DNA from: Promethearchaeota archaeon
GTDB lineage: Archaea > Asgardarchaeota > Lokiarchaeia > Sigynarchaeales > SOKP01
Reading direction: 5' to 3'
Assembly: GCA_019058515.1 (NCBI GenBank)
Contig: JAHPYY010000097.1
Location: 1 to 55,430 of the forward strand
Length of the DNA stretch: 55,430 nt
The notes below the pieces were generated by a model, which saw nothing but the letters and a program-made list of their open reading frames with translations, was not told where the DNA came from and did not search any database. Each line of letters opens with the position of its first letter. Within the stretch, counting starts at the first letter, position 1. Position numbers and translations under genes: made by a program. Below are positions 8,767 through 18,111 of the stretch, piece by piece.

Positions 8767-11574
8767 TTGTGCGATGTTGACGATAGGTGTAAGGAGATAA
8801 GAACCAAATTTTCCGATTTGTTTGAATATTCCTTAGATCTCATTTACATTCATGATATAAGAGGAAACTTTCTCGATGCAAACGATGTTGTTTTGAATGC
8901 TCTAGGATATTCTAAGAGTGAGATAAAAAATATTGCATTAAAAGACTTAATCGAAAATGAGCAGTTCCATAATCTTTCTCAAATCATTAAAGAGTTTCGA
9001 GATTATGGAAAGCAAAAGTCTTTGAGAAAATACAAGTTAAAAAGTAAAAAAGGAAATTATGTTTTCGTCGAAACTTATGGAATTCCTATTAAGCAAAATG
9101 GATCGCTATATGCTATTTTAAACATTGGTAGAGACGTAACAAAACGAAAACTAGAAGAAAACGCTTTAGCCGAACACAAAGAAATAAGCAAAACAAATAA
9201 TATGAGTTTAAAACGAGATATAGGAGAAATAACTAAACAAATTGCGGAACCCAAAGATAAATATAAACTTATTACCGAAAGTTTTAACGATTTCGTCTAT
9301 ATTATAAACACAAGTTTGAATTTTGAATATATTAATGAAAATGTATTTAAAAAAGAAATGGGTTATAAACTCAAAGAGCTAATTGGAAAAAGCCATACTA
9401 TAATAACTCATCCCGATGATGCTGAAAGATGCGTGAACATTCTTAAAAACTTGTTCGAATCAGAGATAGGCGAGGAATGTTTGTATGAAACAAGAGAAAG
9501 GGATAAACAAGGGGTATATCACTGGTTTGAAGTAAGAGGTAAGTTATTTATAGACTATGATGGAAAATCTAAAGCACTTCTTATTGCTAGAGATATTAGT
9601 AAGCAAAAAGAAATGCTTAAAAGATTAAAAAAATCCAAGGAACACTTTAACACACTAATTCAATCTACAAGTGACGCGATAATTCAAATCAACGATAATG
9701 ATCAGATAACTTATTGGAATAGGGGAGCAGAGAACATCTTTGGGTACAAAGAGAAAGAGATATTAGGGAAAAAAATTCATACAGTTTTAATACCTAAACA
9801 TAACTATCAATTATTTTTAAAGGGATTTGAAAAATTTAAGGAAACTGGCAAAGGTATCGTAATAGGGAATACACTTGAAATGTCAGCAATGAGGAAGGAT
9901 GGGAGTGAATTTCCGATTGAATTATCTGTTTCCACAGTAAAAATCAAAGATAGATGGAATTCTGTTGGGATTGTTAGAGACATAACATATAGAAAAATAG
10001 CAGAAAAGAAATTAGCAGAATCCCAGTTAGCACTCAAAGAAAGAGTTAAGGAACTAAGATGTATGTATGGGTTATCGAAATTAATGGAGACGCCCAATCT
10101 CTCAGGGACGGATATTTTAAAAGAAACCCTCAATATTATTCCTCAAGCATTGCAATATCCTCATCTGGTATGCATGAAAATAAGGTATGGTGAATATGAG
10201 TATAAAACCGATGTATTTAAACAAACTAATCAAAATATATCGTTCCACGCTCAAGTAAATGAGAAAGAGATTGAAATCCAAGTGTATTGTACTGAAGATA
10301 GAAAGTTTTTGGAAGAAGAAAAACAATTGCTATTAGATATAGGTAATCGATTAAAATTAATGCTTGAACAGAAGATATTAGAGGGAAGACTTATACAATC
10401 AGAAAAAAGGTATAGGACTCTGTTTGAATCAAGTGTCGATGGGATTGTAATGACTAGCCTCGATGGTTATATACTTGATTGTAATAAAGCATTTTTAGGC
10501 ATGTTGGACTACGAAAAAGACGACTTAAAGAAGTTGAAATATCAAGACTTTACTCCAGAAAAATGGTATGACATGGAGCGTAAAATATTCAATGAACAAA
10601 TTTTAACAAAAGGTTTTACTGATTTATATGAGAAAGAATACATCCGAAAAGATGGAAGTGTCTTTCCGATAAATATAATTGTATGGCTTATTAAAAACCA
10701 AAAAGATATTCCGATAGGAATGTGGGGTATTGTAAGGGATATAACTCTCAAGAAAGAAATCGAAAGTAAATTAAAAGAATCTGAGGAAAACTATCGAAAA
10801 CTATATGAACAAGCTCCTAGTGCCTACTTTACCATTAGCCCTAATGGATCAATACTGAAATGTAACAAAACTGCTGAAGAATTATTGAGTTATACTTTTG
10901 AGGAACTCAGCAAGATGAAAGTCGTAGATTTGTATATGAATAATGAATTTGGAGCAGATAAAGCCCGTAAAATTTTTAAGGAATTCACAAAAGGAAAAGA
11001 AGTCATTGATGAAGTACTTCAAATGGAACGTAAAGACGGAAAGCCCATATGGATTAGTCTAACTGTTAAACCGGTGCATAATGAAGATGGAAATGTAATT
11101 GAGTCCCGTTCAATAGTAATAAACATCGATGATAGGATACGTGCGCAAAGGAAGTTAATTGAATCTGAAGAAAAATACAGAGAAGTCCTTGAATCGATAA
11201 AAGAAGGTTATTTTGAAGTTGATTTGAAAGGAAAATATACATTTTTCAACAAGGCATTATGCGATCTTACAGAATATTCAAAAGAAGAACTATTAAACAT
11301 CGCACCTAGCGATTTTTACGACCAAAATACATGGAATATGGTTTATAAGAGGTTTAATGAACTATTCAAGCGCGGCGAAGGTTTTGAACTATTAGAATAT
11401 GAAGCTCAAAATAAGAAAGGAAAAAAATTATATGTAGAGACTTCAATCTATTTAAAGAAAGACTCTAAGGGTAAAATCACTGGTTTTAAAGGATTAACCA
11501 GAGATGCAACTGAAAGAAAAAACATGCGGAAGCTCTCACAAAAGAATTCAATCAAATATTACAAAAGGAAGTAA
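8767..11574 (+). CDS. six-PAS/GAF sensor protein, front part of a frame-split histidine kinase
   Basis: 935 residues from a TTG start with GAGGGAT 7 bases upstream. Domains: PAS (about 10-125), PAS (165-285), PAS (290-410), GAF-like (415-540), PAS (550-665), PAS (675-790), PAS (800-915). The zero frame ends 17 codons after the last PAS. In the -1 frame the protein continues without a break through a coiled-coil linker into the HisKA/HATPase of 11667-12374, and the switch point is an A6C tract (11517-11523). The whole locus therefore reads as one kinase of about 1200 residues whose frame is interrupted. Homopolymer error, real frameshift mutation or programmed -1 frameshifting are all possible. 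Confidence 0.85.
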   Translation: MCDVDDRCKEIRTKFSDLFEYSLDLIYIHDIRGNFLDANDVVLNALGYSKSEIKNIALKDLIENEQFHNLSQIIKEFRDYGKQKSLRKYKLKSKKGNYVFVETYGIPIKQNGSLYAILNIGRDVTKRKLEENALAEHKEISKTNNMSLKRDIGEITKQIAEPKDKYKLITESFNDFVYIINTSLNFEYINENVFKKEMGYKLKELIGKSHTIITHPDDAERCVNILKNLFESEIGEECLYETRERDKQGVYHWFEVRGKLFIDYDGKSKALLIARDISKQKEMLKRLKKSKEHFNTLIQSTSDAIIQINDNDQITYWNRGAENIFGYKEKEILGKKIHTVLIPKHNYQLFLKGFEKFKETGKGIVIGNTLEMSAMRKDGSEFPIELSVSTVKIKDRWNSVGIVRDITYRKIAEKKLAESQLALKERVKELRCMYGLSKLMETPNLSGTDILKETLNIIPQALQYPHLVCMKIRYGEYEYKTDVFKQTNQNISFHAQVNEKEIEIQVYCTEDRKFLEEEKQLLLDIGNRLKLMLEQKILEGRLIQSEKRYRTLFESSVDGIVMTSLDGYILDCNKAFLGMLDYEKDDLKKLKYQDFTPEKWYDMERKIFNEQILTKGFTDLYEKEYIRKDGSVFPINIIVWLIKNQKDIPIGMWGIVRDITLKKEIESKLKESEENYRKLYEQAPSAYFTISPNGSILKCNKTAEELLSYTFEELSKMKVVDLYMNNEFGADKARKIFKEFTKGKEVIDEVLQMERKDGKPIWISLTVKPVHNEDGNVIESRSIVINIDDRIRAQRKLIESEEKYREVLESIKEGYFEVDLKGKYTFFNKALCDLTEYSKEELLNIAPSDFYDQNTWNMVYKRFNELFKRGEGFELLEYEAQNKKGKKLYVETSIYLKKDSKGKITGFKGLTRDATERKNMRKLSQKNSIKYYKRK
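11517..11523 (+). other. A_AAA_AAC slippery heptamer at the frame switch
   Basis: In the zero frame the codons are AGA AAA AAC ATG. A -1 slip gives AAA AAA CAT GCG GAA, which opens directly into the linker (HAEALTKEF) and then the kinase core. A AAA AAC is a classic -1 slippery heptamer. I see no strong downstream stem, so the site is suggestive only. Confidence 0.4.
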
Positions 11575-11666
11575 ACCAACGAACTATAGAATTAAATGAC
11601 GCATTAGAAGCCCAGAAAAAATATCTTGACCAGATAGCAAAAATTTCACAATTTAAATCAGAATTT

Positions 11667-12374
11667 ATGGCTACTATGTCTCACGAACTGAGAACGCCAC
11701 TAAATGCGATCATTGGTTTTTCTGAATTATTATTAGAAGAGGTTTATGGTCTGTTAAATAGGGACCAAATCGAGTTTCTTAACGATATAAAAAATTCTTC
11801 AAATCATTTATTAGAAATGATAAATCGCATTTTAGACATTTCAAAAATAGAGTCTGGTAAATCTCGAATAATCATTGAGAAAATAAATGTGGCTAATCTT
11901 TTAACCGAGTGCTTATCTATCTTTAAGCCAGTTCTTAACAGTAAAAAACTTAAATTTAGAAAAAAGGGCATTAACAAGAAGACCTATATTCATGCCGATA
12001 GAATGAAATTGAAACAGATAATTAATAACCTTTTGAGCAATGCGTTTAAGTTTACGGAGAAAGGTCGTGTTATTTTTGAGTTCTTGGATGAGAAAGAAAA
12101 TTGGTTTTTTAAAGTTGAGGATACGGGTATTGGTATTGCTGAAAGAGATTTTGATGTAATTTTTAAGGATTTTAAAAGGGTTGATTCTCCTTTTGTGAAA
12201 AAGATTCCTGGGACGGGTTTGGGATTGGCTTTGACGAAAAGATTAGTTGAATTACATGGAGGTAACATTTCATTTTCAAGTAAAATAGGATATGGGACTA
12301 TATTCACTTTTTCAATTCCAAAAGAAAATATTGGAGAACTAACAAGCATAGCAGACTTATTAAGAGTATTATGA
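11667..12374 (+). CDS. HisKA-HATPase core (back part of the frame-split kinase)
   Basis: 235 residues counted from the internal ATG, which lies just before MSHELRTPLNAIIGF (phospho-His at residue 6). The frame is actually open from about 11500 upstream and includes the linker to the PAS array. N-box NNLLSNAFKF, DTGIG and GTGLGLAL are all intact, so the catalytic half is functional in sequence. It is closely similar to the core of the kinase at 6955-8754, which suggests tandem duplication. If translated alone from 11667 it would be a sensor-less kinase core; more likely it is the C-terminal half of the preceding gene. Confidence 0.85.
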   Translation: MATMSHELRTPLNAIIGFSELLLEEVYGLLNRDQIEFLNDIKNSSNHLLEMINRILDISKIESGKSRIIIEKINVANLLTECLSIFKPVLNSKKLKFRKKGINKKTYIHADRMKLKQIINNLLSNAFKFTEKGRVIFEFLDEKENWFFKVEDTGIGIAERDFDVIFKDFKRVDSPFVKKIPGTGLGLALTKRLVELHGGNISFSSKIGYGTIFTFSIPKENIGELTSIADLLRVL

Positions 12375-12694
12375 AGCGACTCAATCGAATTGAAAGATTT
12401 TCCATCTGTAAACGGTTGAAAACGCTAGTGGATACAAAAAGCGGGTCTTAATTAAGCTAATTGAGTCCATTTACGCTTCATTATTCAACAGAGTTACCTC
12501 CTCTCGAAGAACCGTTGAGAATAAATATCTCAATATTATCTAAAACGATAATTCTCGTTTTGAATCACGATAGAGAAATTAAAGAGATTCGGTAGGAGGA
12601 GGAATACACTTCAGGTCCCGTTGCTTCCTTTTTAGTATTAGGGGTTCAGTGACAATATGAGGGATAGGCTAAGCTTTTGATTAAAGAGACCACA
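12375..12694. other. degraded intergenic stretch
   Basis: 320 bases with no usable frame. It lies between a kinase gene and a kinase relic and is probably decayed coding DNA, but I could not recognise the source. Confidence 0.3.
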
Positions 12695-12927
12695 ATGGAA
12701 GAGACTTTTAAAATTAGGGACACAGGTATAAGTATAGAAAAGTAGGACTACAAATTTATTTTAAAGAGTATAAGAAAGTGGATCTACCGATTTTAAACTC
12801 AATTTTAGGAGCAAACTTAGGGTTATCGGTGAATAAATAGTTGGTGCATTTATATGGAGGTGAAAATTTTTTTGCTGTAAAGTTAGGTGTAGGGAGCGCG
12901 TTTGGATTAAAGTTAGAAAATAGTTAA
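12695..12927 (+). pseudogene. relic of a histidine kinase ATPase domain
   Basis: The frame reads ETFKIRDTGISIEK, then a TAG, then after one frameshift FKEYKKVDLPILNSILGANL, a second TAG, and LVHLYGG. This aligns along its length with the end of the neighbouring kinase (VEDTGIGIAERDF, FKDFKRVD, GTGLGLALTKRLVELHGG). Two stops, one shift and loss of the GTGLG glycines show that it is dead. It is the 3' end of a further tandem kinase copy. Confidence 0.75.
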
Positions 12928-12954
12928 ATAAAACCTTTTTCTATAAAAGGTTAT

Positions 12955-14481
12955 TTAAGTGGTGTACTTTACCATTATTTCTTGAATTCTATTGCCTATA
13001 TTCCTTAGCTCTTCAAAATCTTTTTGAGCTAAAGATTTTACAAGATTAATTTTTAGTGTTTTAATTTTTTCTAGGGTGATAGAAAAGTTCCGGCTTATAT
13101 CCTTATATAACTCATCTAGTTTGCTATACAATAATTTTGCTTTATCTATATCGATGACTTTTAGATTGATAACCATTTCTTTGTAAGCTTCATTTAATTC
13201 TTTTAACCATTTCCTTCCACTTTCTTGAAATGGAAGTATATTGTCAATCGATCCTGTTTGAAGTGCTGATTTAAATAGTTTTTTGTTATCTTCGAAGAGA
13301 TTAAAAAAATAATTGTAAATCGTTGATTCCACTACTTCTATATTAATGTTTGGATTCATAAAGAAGGTTACTGTAAAATTATCATACCCAAATATTTGCA
13401 TATTTAGGTTTGTTCCTCTTAAATTAAAGCCAGATAAATCTTTTATATTAATTTCCATCGAAAATTTCTCTAGCGCGCTTACGAGCATTGGAATTAACTC
13501 AATATCAGCCTTAGAATTCGCTGTAGACCGATTTGGATTGATTAAATATGTCAATAGGGCTCCCTCAAAAAGCTCAATCGTCAATAAAGATCGTCCGTCT
13601 TTATCAGCGATTAACGCACCGATAAAAGGAGGTATCTCTAAACTTGAAGGTACATCTGATAGCATTTCAGGTTCTATTAGTGGAAATATATTCTCTAAGG
13701 AAAATTTCTTCAAAACTTCGTTGTAATACTTTCTTCCCAAATCAGTTAGTTTAATAATTTCTTCCCCATCTACCAAGCGAGTTTCGAGAAATTTTTTAGC
13801 TTTTAAATGTGTGACTAGGTTATCGATAAAAAATTCAGTTCGATTGAGTTTATCTTTAAGATTTTTCTTAGAAACAACAACTTCTTTATTAATGAGATAA
13901 CTCAAGCGAATCGCTTCTTCTATAAAAATGTAATCAAATTTTTCAACAGTGTCTTCGTCTTTTAAACATGCAATCATTATCTCTGTGAATACCGATAAAG
14001 TACTGATAAAATATTCCTTTTTTATACTTGTAAAGAATGCTCTCATCAAGGTTTTACTTGATATATCGTGATTAAACCTATATTTAACCTCTTTTAGTTG
14101 CTTATCACTAATTAAATCTATTTTATGAATTAAGATGTAAATGTATGAGGATGGTGTAAGAAGATTCCGAATCTCAACGACTCTTGCAATAAACTCCAAA
14201 AATGAATCAGTTTCTGCAGAAGCATCTAAAACAACAATTATAATTTTGGTATTGTAAAATACAGCTTTATCTTCTGTCGTAAACCACCTATCGTTTTCTT
14301 GACCAGCTAAGTCAAAAATTCCAACGTCTTCACTTAGACGCAGAATTAGGGACTCTTCTCCATATGTTGGTTCTAATGCATACTCTAATAGCTTCGTAGA
14401 ACTCTCTCCCTCAAAAAAAACTTTTCTAAGCGTGGTTTTACCAGCTCCAGAGGGACCAACAATTACTATCTTCTTACTCAT
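12955..14481 (-). CDS. Rag/Gtr-like GTPase with winged-helix and roadblock-like domains
   Basis: 508 residues. GTPase: GPSGAGKT (9-16), PTYG (39-42), DLAGQE (57-62), HKID (119-122; Rag-type G4). Residues about 185-265 look like a winged helix (LKDKLNRTEFFIDNLVTHLK, LTDLGRKYY). Residues about 275-400 look like a roadblock/longin domain (PPFIGALIADKDGRSLLTIE). A helical C-terminus (about 430-508) could be a coiled coil. It starts 12 bases after the stop of the longin-Rag-roadblock gene, so the two should be co-transcribed, reminiscent of the obligate RagA/RagC pair; that parallel is inference. No membrane anchor is visible. Confidence 0.82.
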   Translation of the reverse strand: MSKKIVIVGPSGAGKTTLRKVFFEGESSTKLLEYALEPTYGEESLILRLSEDVGIFDLAGQENDRWFTTEDKAVFYNTKIIIVVLDASAETDSFLEFIARVVEIRNLLTPSSYIYILIHKIDLISDKQLKEVKYRFNHDISSKTLMRAFFTSIKKEYFISTLSVFTEIMIACLKDEDTVEKFDYIFIEEAIRLSYLINKEVVVSKKNLKDKLNRTEFFIDNLVTHLKAKKFLETRLVDGEEIIKLTDLGRKYYNEVLKKFSLENIFPLIEPEMLSDVPSSLEIPPFIGALIADKDGRSLLTIELFEGALLTYLINPNRSTANSKADIELIPMLVSALEKFSMEINIKDLSGFNLRGTNLNMQIFGYDNFTVTFFMNPNINIEVVESTIYNYFFNLFEDNKKLFKSALQTGSIDNILPFQESGRKWLKELNEAYKEMVINLKVIDIDKAKLLYSKLDELYKDISRNFSITLEKIKTLKINLVKSLAQKDFEELRNIGNRIQEIMVKYTT

Positions 14482-14493
14482 AATGCATCAATT

Positions 14494-15795
14494 TTATTTT
14501 AATTTAAATAAATATCTGTTTAAGCTTATTCTGATATTACCTACAAGCATTATCATTTTATTAGTGCTTAATGATTCAGAAATTAATATTATATTTTTTA
14601 AATTGAATTTCAGTAAATTTAGATTCTTCATTATTATATTTAGATTATTGGAACCGCATAGAATTAGGTGTTCAATACTATCATTTAGTGTCATGTCTTC
14701 GAAGGATTGATTAAGTTGAATTATTAATTTGTGAGAATGGTTTATTAGGGATGTGTTAAAGTCAGAAGTCATCGATTGAACAATGATGCTATCGTTTTCG
14801 TTAGTTATAAAACACATAGTATTAACTATGTTTTTTAAAATTTCGTTAATTATGCGTTTAAAAGCCGTTGTTTCCTCGGAAAAATTGCTCAGAATCTCGT
14901 AAAATGCATTATATGTTGTATATAGTAAATTAGGATAAATGCTTGTAAAAAAAATAGGTACATCTACTTTATTAGTAATCTCATTTCTTATTCTCACAAA
15001 CATATTCTCCCTAATATCTTCTTCAATTAAGTCGATTTTGTGTAGAAATACAACGATCTTAGCGCTAAATTGGTGTTTGCTATTTATTTCAATTGTCTTT
15101 TTTAACTCTTCTATTACATCAGTTGAGTTTATTACCCATGTAGAATAATCTAACAGATAAATAATTACTTCAGCTTTTTCAAACGCAAAGATTTGTTCAT
15201 CTTCAGTTTTTAAGAGGTAATTCAATTCCTGACCGGCGGTATCAAACAATCCGATGCTTAAATCTAGCCAACTATAAATTGAAGGCATGATACCCCTAGT
15301 AGGTTCCAGAGGGTTGGACAATAATAAATTAGGATCTTGTCCTTCAAAGATTATTTTTTTAACGCTTGTTTTTCCAGTACCCGCACGACCAAGCAGCAAA
15401 AGTTTTTTCTCAGGAGGTTTCTCAAAAAAACCTTGGACATTTTCAAAAAAGTACTTTTTACGTTTCTCTCTCGATAAGACGAATAAGTTTCTCCCCAATG
15501 AGATTATTTTAGATTTATATCTATAAGAAAATACCTTCTCTCTTTCGTGTACAATTAAAATCAAAACTTCATATCCCACTTCAGGCACTCTTGACTTATC
15601 ACAATATGAAATAATTGTTTGATCCTTGTAATTAACTTCTATTAATTCATCGTTTTTGTATTGTTCATCGTAAGCGTGCGTCATGTAAATTTTATTTAGC
15701 AGGGCATTTGGAATTTCTATTGATTCTGGGTACTTTGCTTCCACATTTGCTCCAGCTTTAACATCCCAATCAAATAAGATTAATCCTATTGGCAT
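14494..15795 (-). CDS. longin - Rag/Gtr-like GTPase - roadblock-like fusion
   Basis: 433 residues in three domains. Residues 1-115 form a longin-type N-terminal domain (GLILFDWDVKAGANVEAKYP; a cytoplasmic strand-helix pattern). Residues about 128-310 form the Rag-type GTPase: GRAGTGKT (136-143), EPTRG (164-168), DTAGQE (185-190), HKID (252-255). Residues about 320-433 form the roadblock-like C-terminal domain (NTMCFITNENDSIIVQSM), paralogous to the tail of the protein at 3061-3987. It is first gene of a two-gene unit with the GTPase at 12955-14481. In eukaryotes longin/roadblock proteins regulate or tether Rag GTPases; here they are in one chain. Confidence 0.82.
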   Translation of the reverse strand: MPIGLILFDWDVKAGANVEAKYPESIEIPNALLNKIYMTHAYDEQYKNDELIEVNYKDQTIISYCDKSRVPEVGYEVLILIVHEREKVFSYRYKSKIISLGRNLFVLSREKRKKYFFENVQGFFEKPPEKKLLLLGRAGTGKTSVKKIIFEGQDPNLLLSNPLEPTRGIMPSIYSWLDLSIGLFDTAGQELNYLLKTEDEQIFAFEKAEVIIYLLDYSTWVINSTDVIEELKKTIEINSKHQFSAKIVVFLHKIDLIEEDIRENMFVRIRNEITNKVDVPIFFTSIYPNLLYTTYNAFYEILSNFSEETTAFKRIINEILKNIVNTMCFITNENDSIIVQSMTSDFNTSLINHSHKLIIQLNQSFEDMTLNDSIEHLILCGSNNLNIIMKNLNLLKFNLKNIILISESLSTNKMIMLVGNIRISLNRYLFKLK

Positions 15796-15939
15796 TTTAT
15801 CTTTCGTTTACGAAAAAATCGATAATATAGTTTAACATCTTATTGAATACATATACCATATCTCTTGCGAATATTTAAATTTCGGTAGTTTTTTCTTTCA
15901 TTTAGAGCAATTTTTAATAAAAATCTCGAAAGGGTAAAC

Positions 15940-16308
15940 TTGACCAGAAAAGTGTATGTTGTAGAAGACAACGAAAAGAATATGAAACTATTCAAGGCTA
16001 TTTTGAAATTAATACCTAATATCGAGTTATTCGAAGAAACAAGGGGAAATAAAGGATTCGAGTTGATTAAAGCCGGAGATCCAGACTTAATAATATTAGA
16101 CGTGCAACTACCTGAAATGAGTGGTACGACAATATGTACAGAATTAAGGAAGATTAAGAAGTTTAAAACTACCCCAATTATAGCTGTCACTTCATTCGCA
16201 ATGAAAGGGGATAAGGAACGAATATTAATGGCGGGATTTGATGAGTATGTATCAAAACCTATCAAGGTAGCTGAGTTTAGAGAATTAGTAAGTCGAATTT
16301 TGAGTTAA
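15940..16308 (+). CDS. stand-alone CheY/DivK-like response regulator receiver
   Basis: 122 residues, receiver domain only: E9-D10, phospho-acceptor D54 (LIILDVQLP), T84 and K106 (SKP) are all present. It is paralogous to the receiver at 1603-1980. It starts at a TTG and is divergent from the longin-Rag operon, with about 145 bases between them, so the GTPase pair and the receiver may share a regulatory region. No output domain. Confidence 0.9.
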   Translation: MTRKVYVVEDNEKNMKLFKAILKLIPNIELFEETRGNKGFELIKAGDPDLIILDVQLPEMSGTTICTELRKIKKFKTTPIIAVTSFAMKGDKERILMAGFDEYVSKPIKVAEFRELVSRILS

Positions 16309-16646
16309 TTTACGTAATCTTTAATATTAGGAATTTAATGGCCTTACTAACCTAAAGATAGGACGAGATCATTTCTAGATGTTTTCGCTTCTTCTGTTTA
16401 TTCCTAAAACACTGCTTCGCGTGTAGATACTTAATTTGGTTAGAAAAATGAAAATTTTTTCTCGATAACTACAACTTAATCCAGTTAAACGATTTCTAGT
16501 TAAATCCACTATTTTCCTGTTAGATATTAAAAATTATTCAAACCAAAAAACACTAATTTATTTACGATACAAAAGTTTATATCTCTCTCGTTTTCACTAG
16601 ATAATCGAAGCGAAAAATATCATAGATAAAAAATCACCATTAGAAA
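16309..16646. other. intergenic stretch before the Ras-like GTPase
   Basis: 338 bases with no open frame of interest. A/T-rich promoter-like tracts occur near 16560-16585. Nothing else recognised. Confidence 0.3.
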
Positions 16647-17222
16647 TTGCATCAAAATAAATACAACGAAAATCTCCATGAACCCATAGGGTCTAAGGAT
16701 GATTACGTTTTCAAACTGTGTGTTATTGGAGATGGAGGGGTAGGGAAAACTACTCTAATTCACAAGTACATTTTAGGGTCGTTTATAAACCCATTGATGA
16801 CAATTGGCACTAGTATTAGTAATAAAACTGTGATGTTAGACAACGTAGTGATTACACTTCAGATCTGGGATTGTGCTGGCGAGGAACAATTTCGGAGGTT
16901 CGTTCCCTATTATATTCAAGGCGTAGACGCTGGATTATTAATGTACGACATAATCCGATATAATAGCGTTAAACACCTAGAAGAATGGCTAACTTTCCTC
17001 CGATTTGAAGAAAAGCGCGTAAATAAAACAATTCCCATAGTAATTGTGGGAGGAAAGATTGATCTCGAGGAAAAAAGAGCATTTTCAGTGGAAACCGTGC
17101 AAGCGCTATTGGATGCGAACCATCTTGATTATCACCTTACATGTTCTTCGAAAACTGGGGAAAATGTAAACGAAGTGTTTAAGTTTATCCTGAAGTTATT
17201 ATTGAAAGAAAAACGCACCTGA
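16647..17222 (+). CDS. Ras/Rab-like small GTPase with altered G3 and G4
   Basis: 191 residues. P-loop GDGGVGKT (28-35), switch region MTIGTS (51-56), G3 DCAGEE (75-80) and G5 CSSKTGEN (166-173). Two departures from the family: the catalytic Gln of DxAGQE is Glu (E79), and G4 reads GGKID with Gly in place of Asn (136). The first is expected to slow GTP hydrolysis and the second to weaken guanine specificity, from knowledge of Ras; the protein may thus be a constitutive or slow switch. No C-terminal cysteine for prenylation. The start is a TTG and the first 20 residues are unlike the core; no better start is seen. Its stop overlaps a TPR fragment. Confidence 0.85.
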   Translation: MHQNKYNENLHEPIGSKDDYVFKLCVIGDGGVGKTTLIHKYILGSFINPLMTIGTSISNKTVMLDNVVITLQIWDCAGEEQFRRFVPYYIQGVDAGLLMYDIIRYNSVKHLEEWLTFLRFEEKRVNKTIPIVIVGGKIDLEEKRAFSVETVQALLDANHLDYHLTCSSKTGENVNEVFKFILKLLLKEKRT

Positions 17223-17367
17223 AGCTATTAAATATTTAAAAAAAGCAATAACTATGGATCCTATACAATATATCAATTTATCAAGAGAAGACGAAGATTT
17301 TGTTAATATTAGAAACATTCCAGAATTTAAAAGATTGATTAAGCTAACTAATTCCAATAATACATAA
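17221..17367 (+). pseudogene. 3' remnant of a TPR protein
   Basis: 48 codons with no start: EAIKYLKKAITMDPIQYINL, then DEDFVNIRNIPEFKRLI, which is the usual last repeat and tail of archaeal TPR proteins. The 5' part is missing and the fragment abuts the GTPase stop codon, which suggests a deletion or recombination joint at about 17220. Confidence 0.5.
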
Positions 17368-17469
17368 TCCACTCAATCCAATTATTTATATTAAAAATAA
17401 AAAGGAGGATAAGAGGGACGTAACCACTGGAGATAATCGCAAAATATATGACAGTTATTAAGGTTAGAA

Positions 17470-17652
17470 TTGGGCATCTATTCATTATTGAAAGTAATCA
17501 CATCTTTGATATTTTTGCCTATGGCAATATTTCGCGGTCTAGGCTTAAAAATCTTTATTATTTCCTCTATTTATCTAGTCCTTCTATATAAAGGAAGACT
17601 CCTTAAGTCTAAAGATAGAAAAAAAATTTTTTATACAACAATCTTAATATAA
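17470..17652 (+). CDS. possible small membrane protein
   Basis: A 60-codon frame from a TTG, with two hydrophobic helices (about 5-22 and 26-43) and a basic tail. No similarity recognised. It may be chance in AT-rich DNA. Confidence 0.25.
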   Translation: MGIYSLLKVITSLIFLPMAIFRGLGLKIFIISSIYLVLLYKGRLLKSKDRKKIFYTTILI

Positions 17653-17662
17653 AATTATCCCA

Positions 17663-17839
17663 TTACCCGATAAGAATAGTCTCTTTATCTGAAATAACAA
17701 AATACGAAGATTTTTCCTTGGTTTTACTCGTTTTGTAAGCAGCGTACTTATCTTTCAGCCAAGAACTAATCTTACTTAAAACGAAAAGTACGAGGGAAGC
17801 GGTTGCGCCACACATAATTTCGATAATAATACCATTCAT
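17663..17839 (-). CDS. small single-span membrane protein (58 aa)
   Basis: ATG start; one membrane helix (about residues 3-25, IIIEIMCGATASLVLFVLSK) followed by a basic, probably cytoplasmic segment and a short polar end. The clear hydrophobic-then-charged layout makes it more believable than its opposite-strand neighbour. Function unknown. Confidence 0.4.
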   Translation of the reverse strand: MNGIIIEIMCGATASLVLFVLSKISSWLKDKYAAYKTSKTKEKSSYFVISDKETILIG

Positions 17840-18111
17840 TTTCTTTGATTCTCATTTTATTCTTTTATATCTTTGATAACTTAATCCTTCCATTTTACTG
17901 GTAATTTTGTCTTTTACCATGATATTATAATAGAGAGTTGAGTTTATAAAAACAGATAGGGAGTAAATGACCTTTACACTCATTTCATTTTTATCTCTAA
18001 TTTCTTGTTTGAATAGCCTTGCAGTTTTTGAGGTTTCTTTTCTTATCTAAGGTAATAGAATTGTATTAGAAATTCAAGCGTCTTTTTTTCTTTATAAACG
18101 CTCAGATTATA
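17840..18111. other. intergenic stretch
   Basis: About 270 bases between a small membrane ORF and the higher-GC candidate RNA. I see nothing recognisable in it. Confidence 0.3.

Noticed and set aside
11990..12349. 119-codon minus-strand frame within the kinase core
   Set aside because: It lies antisense to a conserved ATPase domain with intact motifs; it is a shadow.
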